Source of the DNA: an uncultured Oscillospiraceae bacterium
GTDB lineage: Bacteria > Bacillota > Clostridia > Oscillospirales > Acutalibacteraceae
DNA length: 8,981 bases
Direction: 5' to 3'
Assembly (NCBI GenBank): GCA_900549675.1
Contig: URPG01000073.1
Coordinates: 1 to 8,981 of the forward strand
Part shown: one piece after another, positions 5,415-8,981 of the stretch
How the letters are laid out: the number at the start of each line of letters is the position of its first letter
Position numbering within the stretch: the stretch's first letter is position 1
Made by a program: the position numbers and the translations under genes
Notes under the pieces: generated by a model
What the model saw: only the letters and a program-made list of their open reading frames with translations
The model's database searches: none
What the model was told of the DNA's origin: nothing

Positions 5415-7244
5415 ATGAAAAAAGTGTTAAGAAAAATGAAGAATTATATCTTTCATTCCAATACAATATTTGTACAGTTGGTATCCTTTACCATTATTGT
5501 GAGTCTGATTCCGATACTCATTATTTCCACTTTTTTATTTCAAAAAATAACGGGTACGGTAACGGACAATCTGGCAAGTTCACATTCTCAGCTTGTTATA
5601 CAGTATATGTATAATGTTAAGGATAAAATTTCTCAATATCGGAAAAGCTTGCATCAAATTTCCAATAACACCATTATTTTGGATACGCTCAGAAGTAATA
5701 ACCAGCAGGACAACCCCTATATAAAAGGAAATAAAATCAGTATAGAAGTGACAAAATCGTTGCAGTTGGAGAGTCACAACGAACTGCGCAATTGTATGGT
5801 TTATTCTGATTTAAGTGAGAATGCAGTGTATGGTCCCAGTGTTGCTATGATGAAAGGAGCAGAGAGTGAAATTTGGTATCTGAATCATCAAGCCACTCAG
5901 CAGGATTATTTTATTTACTCAGCACCGGATGGGAAAAATGAAGTACTGTCTTTGATACAAAATATTGTATTTGTGGACACGAAGCAGCTGAAAAGAGAAT
6001 ATATTGGTTTTATTAAATTGGATATTGTCATGCAAAAGTTATTTGCCCCTGCCAGTGGCACAGCAAGAAAATTGGATTATCCTTATGACATTGTTTTGCT
6101 GGATTCACAAAACCGTTTGATATATTCCTCTAATACACAATATAAAGACATTGTAAACCATATCTCCTTGGACAAACTTGAAAAATCTTCTGATATTTTC
6201 TACTATGAAGATGCCATGGTGAATTACGATACTATGGAGGATTATGGTTTGAAATTTATATTTTTGTTTAATAACACACAGCTAAACCAAGAAATTCGAG
6301 AAATGAGCAGGAGTATTTTACCCGCTATTTTTATTATTCTATTTATCATTATACTCATGGGATTTTTCTTCACCCGTGATTTCTCTAAACGTGTCGCACT
6401 TTTGGTGAAGAAAATAAAGGTAGCTGAAACAGGAGATTTAACCATACGGGAAACAATAGAGGGCAACGATGAAATTGCCGCCTTAGATCATCAGTTTAAT
6501 CAGATGCTGATAAAGCTGGAAAGTCTGATTCAAAAAAACTATATTCAGCAGTTAGAGAAAAAAGAAACAGAGTTTCGCAACCTACAGCTTCAGATTAATC
6601 CCCATTTTCTTTATAATACGCTGGAGGTCATTAGCTCCATTGCAGCAGTGAATCAATCTTTTGTTATCTGTGAATTGTGTCAAAAATTAGGCGGTATTTT
6701 TCGTTACAGCTTGGGAAAAGACTATGGAGAATTTGTACCGGTGATACAGGAAATACAACATACTCAAAATTATGTATTCATTCAAAAAACAAGATTTGTC
6801 AATAAATTTGAAGTGTTTTATAATATCAGCAAAGGGCTGGAAAGTAAAAAAATACTTCGATTCATTCTACAGCCGATTGTGGAAAATGCCATTATCCATG
6901 GTTTAAGCCGTATGGAGGGAACAGGAGCTTTGGAAATTTCCGTCTGCAAAGAAAACAGAGTTCAGCCGGATGGAGAGATAAAAGAAAATCTTTTGGTTAA
7001 GATAGAAGACGACGGAATAGGAATGTCTGCGGAGCGGGTGAAAATTTTAAATGACTATATTAACAGTGAAAACGGCGGCAAAAGTGAAAACAGACAAAGT
7101 ATAGGCATTCGCAACGTAAATCAAAGGATTAAGTTTGCCTGCGGAGAAGATTATGGTGTGACAGTAGAGAGCATAGAGGGAAAGGGAAGTTGTGTCATGC
7201 TTAGACTCCCGATTATTGAGGAAGGGGAAATTTTAAGTGGATAA
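5415..7244 (+). CDS. YesM-type membrane sensor histidine kinase
   Basis: This 609-aa kinase senses an extracellular cue and should phosphorylate the regulator encoded next to it. Membrane span 1 is at about residues 18-42 and span 2 at 301-319. The roughly 255-residue loop between them lies outside the cell, probably a Cache-type sensor. A HAMP linker follows at 320-372, then a helical stretch and the His_kinase (PF06580-type) domain with LQINPHFLYNT, phospho-acceptor His397. The ATPase domain has an N box (PIVENAIIHG, Asn491), DDGIGM (Asp533) and a glycine box SIGIRNVNQR (Gly564). Length and layout are normal for the LytS/YesM group. The ATG at 5415 has GAGGGG at 5401-5406. The stop codon overlaps the next gene by 8 bases. 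The ligand is unknown; the adjacent mannosidase makes a mannose-containing sugar a reasonable guess. Confidence 0.95.
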   Translation: MKKVLRKMKNYIFHSNTIFVQLVSFTIIVSLIPILIISTFLFQKITGTVTDNLASSHSQLVIQYMYNVKDKISQYRKSLHQISNNTIILDTLRSNNQQDNPYIKGNKISIEVTKSLQLESHNELRNCMVYSDLSENAVYGPSVAMMKGAESEIWYLNHQATQQDYFIYSAPDGKNEVLSLIQNIVFVDTKQLKREYIGFIKLDIVMQKLFAPASGTARKLDYPYDIVLLDSQNRLIYSSNTQYKDIVNHISLDKLEKSSDIFYYEDAMVNYDTMEDYGLKFIFLFNNTQLNQEIREMSRSILPAIFIILFIIILMGFFFTRDFSKRVALLVKKIKVAETGDLTIRETIEGNDEIAALDHQFNQMLIKLESLIQKNYIQQLEKKETEFRNLQLQINPHFLYNTLEVISSIAAVNQSFVICELCQKLGGIFRYSLGKDYGEFVPVIQEIQHTQNYVFIQKTRFVNKFEVFYNISKGLESKKILRFILQPIVENAIIHGLSRMEGTGALEISVCKENRVQPDGEIKENLLVKIEDDGIGMSAERVKILNDYINSENGGKSENRQSIGIRNVNQRIKFACGEDYGVTVESIEGKGSCVMLRLPIIEEGEILSG

Positions 7245-8802
7245 AACGATTTTGATTGTTGATGATGAAGAATTAATTCGTCGTGGAATCATTGCCAGAC
7301 TGGAGTATTTACAGCTGAAGCCAAAGATTTTGTATGAGGCAGAAAATGGCTTACAGGCATTGGAGATTATTAAAAAGAATAAAGTGGATATCGTCATTAC
7401 CGACATCTGTATGCCGGATATGGATGGGCTGGCTTTTATCCAGAAAAGCAAGGAAATTTTACCTGCTTTGCAATACATTATTCTAAGCGGATATGCCGAA
7501 TTCGCCTATGCGGAGCAAGCAATTCGTTTGGGGGTCAAAGCTTATTTGCTTAAACCCATTGCCGGAGAAGAACTGAAAGAGGCAATTGAAAAAATATTGC
7601 TTGATTTGGAAAAGACAGAGAAACAAATTTCTGAACAAGAAAGCCATACAGCGCTGGAGAAAGCAATCTATGATTCTCTAAAAAGCATACAGGGGGATTA
7701 CTCTCTGCAAGAAAATTTGCGTTTCATTGATAAAAATTTTCCCCTTCAAAACAAGAAGTTGATTTTGGCTTTGTTGGAGATAAACTCTGACTCCCATACA
7801 GCAGACCCGTTGTTTCTAAGCCAGCCGGAAATAAAAACGCTTGTAAAAGATAAGTTTACTGCGTTGAAAACCGATATTTCTAAAATAATAGAAAACAACC
7901 TAAGCAATCCTCAGCAAATGTTTCTTTTGTTTTCAGGCGACAAGGAAGAAAGCTTGCAAAAAGAAAGTAAGCGTGTTTTAAGACAGCTTTCCGAACAACT
8001 GATACAGCAAGGAATTGGTTTTTCAGCGGGAATTAGTGCTGTTCACACAATTCTTTCCGTGGAAATACTGCATGAGGCAAGGGACGCACTGTTGCAAAGA
8101 ATTATTGACAAAAAGGAGAACTTGTTCTTTTATGATGAAACAAGCCTTTTGCTTACCAATGAAATTCCTGCATCGGAACTCAATCTGTTCCGCCAGTATA
8201 TTGATAAACGAGATATGCTGAATATAGAGGGATTAATCCAAAATATTTTTTCAGATGAAAACATGAAAGATAAAAATATTCTTTATATTCGCCTGTTATG
8301 GGTCAGAATGGTGGGGATTTTATTAAAATCAACTGTACTGACTGAAAATCTTAAGCATGCGGAAGATTTGATGTTAGAGTTGGAAATAATGAATTCATTT
8401 TATTCTCTGTCTGAGTTGAGGGCATATTTCTATTCGCTGATTTTAGACAGTATTCATCTGGAAAGAGATTTAGATACCAATGCAAGCAATAAAATGAAAT
8501 TGGCCGTGAAATATATAAAAGATAATTATAACCAAGATATTGCCATCAATGATCTTGCCGAGAAGTTCAACATGAGCCCTAATTATTTTTCAACGATTTT
8601 TAAAAAGGAAACGGGCGAAACAGCGGTTAATTTTATTAAAGATTTGCGTTTGAAAAAGGCTTGTCAATATCTAATTCATTCTGATAAAAGTGTATCCGAT
8701 ATAGCCAAAGAGGTAGGATATGAGGACAGTCAATATTTTTTTAAAGTGTTTAAAAAAGCCATTGGACAAACTCCCTTGCAGTATCGGAAAACAAACAATT
8801 AG
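7237..8802 (+). CDS. YesN-type response regulator with AraC DNA-binding domain
   Basis: This 521-aa transcription regulator is the partner of the kinase just upstream. The receiver domain (about residues 3-120) has acidic pair Asp9-Asp10, phospho-acceptor Asp56 in TDICMPDMDG, Ser84 and Lys106 in LLKP. A central region of about 290 residues has no motif I can name, as is common in YesN-type proteins. The C-terminal AraC/XylS domain (about 420-519) has two helix-turn-helix units: INDLAEKFNMSPNYFSTIFK and VSDIAKEVGYEDSQYFFKVF, followed by GQTPLQYRK. Translation starts at GTG 7237, with AAGGGG at 7222-7227 upstream. It overlaps the kinase stop by 8 bases, indicating translational coupling and stoichiometric production. 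Such regulators usually activate sugar uptake and hydrolase genes, so the neighbouring mannosidase is the obvious candidate target, though unproven. Confidence 0.95.
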   Translation: MDKTILIVDDEELIRRGIIARLEYLQLKPKILYEAENGLQALEIIKKNKVDIVITDICMPDMDGLAFIQKSKEILPALQYIILSGYAEFAYAEQAIRLGVKAYLLKPIAGEELKEAIEKILLDLEKTEKQISEQESHTALEKAIYDSLKSIQGDYSLQENLRFIDKNFPLQNKKLILALLEINSDSHTADPLFLSQPEIKTLVKDKFTALKTDISKIIENNLSNPQQMFLLFSGDKEESLQKESKRVLRQLSEQLIQQGIGFSAGISAVHTILSVEILHEARDALLQRIIDKKENLFFYDETSLLLTNEIPASELNLFRQYIDKRDMLNIEGLIQNIFSDENMKDKNILYIRLLWVRMVGILLKSTVLTENLKHAEDLMLELEIMNSFYSLSELRAYFYSLILDSIHLERDLDTNASNKMKLAVKYIKDNYNQDIAINDLAEKFNMSPNYFSTIFKKETGETAVNFIKDLRLKKACQYLIHSDKSVSDIAKEVGYEDSQYFFKVFKKAIGQTPLQYRKTNN

Positions 8803-8805
8803 TAA

Positions 8806-8849
8806 AACCCCCAAGACAAATTACTAGGGATTGTCTTGGGGGTTGGTTT
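8806..8849. terminator. Long hairpin terminator between convergent genes
   Basis: AACCCCCAAGACAA (8806-8819) pairs perfectly over 14 bp with TTGTCTTGGGGGTT (8831-8844) around an 11-base loop. It begins three bases after the regulator stop codon. The plus-strand T-tract is interrupted (TTGGTTTA), while on the minus strand the stem is followed by TTTTACT. It therefore probably serves both the two-component operon and the convergent gene on the right. Confidence 0.85.
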
Positions 8850-8870
8850 ATTGAACAGTAAGATGAAAAA

Positions 8871-8981
8871 TTAAGATAAGGTGATAACCGGTGCCACACA
8901 GACCAGGTTTTCCATGCAAACTTCGCCCAAATAGAGTTTGGGTATGGCAAGAGGAGAAGAAAAATCTTGATAAGAAACCGT
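8871..8981 (-). CDS. C-terminal end of an unidentified protein (partial)
   Basis: The minus strand is open from the right window edge to a TAA at 8871-8873, giving 36 residues that include LAIPKLYLGEVCMENLVCV and end in APVITLS. The reading frame is uninterrupted, looks protein-like in composition, contains two cysteines six residues apart, and ends about 27 bases before a hairpin suited to terminate a leftward transcript. These points argue for a real gene that starts beyond the window and converges on the two-component operon. I do not recognise the family. The alternative minus-strand frame across 8750-8950 runs into the regulator gene and through the terminator, so it is less likely. Confidence 0.55.
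   Translation of the reverse strand, partial: TVSYQDFSSPLAIPKLYLGEVCMENLVCVAPVITLS

Noticed and set aside
8750..8950. 66-aa open frame on the minus strand at the right end
   Set aside because: It runs through the bidirectional hairpin into the end of the response regulator. The other minus-strand frame, ending at 8871, stops before the hairpin and reads as a more plausible protein tail.

Overview
The window comes from a low-GC Gram-positive bacterium, most likely an anaerobic gut-type Firmicute. The evidence is strong GGAGG-type ribosome binding sites, intrinsic terminators after transcription units, AT-rich spacers, a Na+-pumping decarboxylase membrane subunit and a YesM/YesN-type two-component system. 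I cannot name the genus from the sequence alone.

Layout, left to right. (1) Positions 1-1402: a perfect extended -10 element at the very left edge, then a tiny OadG-like single-span membrane protein (67-213) and the beta (ion-channel) subunit of a sodium-translocating decarboxylase (272-1402). The carboxyltransferase and biotin carrier subunits are not in the window. (2) Positions 1403-2043: a roughly 640-base non-coding stretch. It holds a 7-bp inverted repeat, a strong intrinsic terminator at 1676-1715, possible transposase debris, a palindrome inside a candidate promoter, and two AAGATAA boxes. (3) Positions 2044-5172: a 1042-aa cytoplasmic GH38 alpha-mannosidase, closed by a strong terminator. 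(4) Positions 5415-8802: a translationally coupled YesM-type sensor kinase and YesN/AraC-type response regulator, closed by a long hairpin that can end transcription from both sides. (5) Positions 8871-8981: the C-terminal end of an unidentified gene on the opposite strand, converging on that hairpin.

How the parts may work together. Two-component systems of this type usually control carbohydrate uptake and breakdown. Here the pair lies directly downstream of an alpha-mannosidase, and no transporter is visible. A shared motif, (C/T)AAGATAA, occurs twice ahead of the mannosidase and twice (once inverted) ahead of the kinase. I propose it as a candidate binding site for the response regulator, so the pair would control both itself and the mannosidase. 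This is inference and needs a genome-wide motif search and a binding test. The Na+ decarboxylase part looks functionally separate. I do not see a clearly new molecular system. The most distinctive points are the candidate regulon motif, the stand-alone OadG-like/beta-subunit unit and the transporter-less mannosidase/two-component arrangement.
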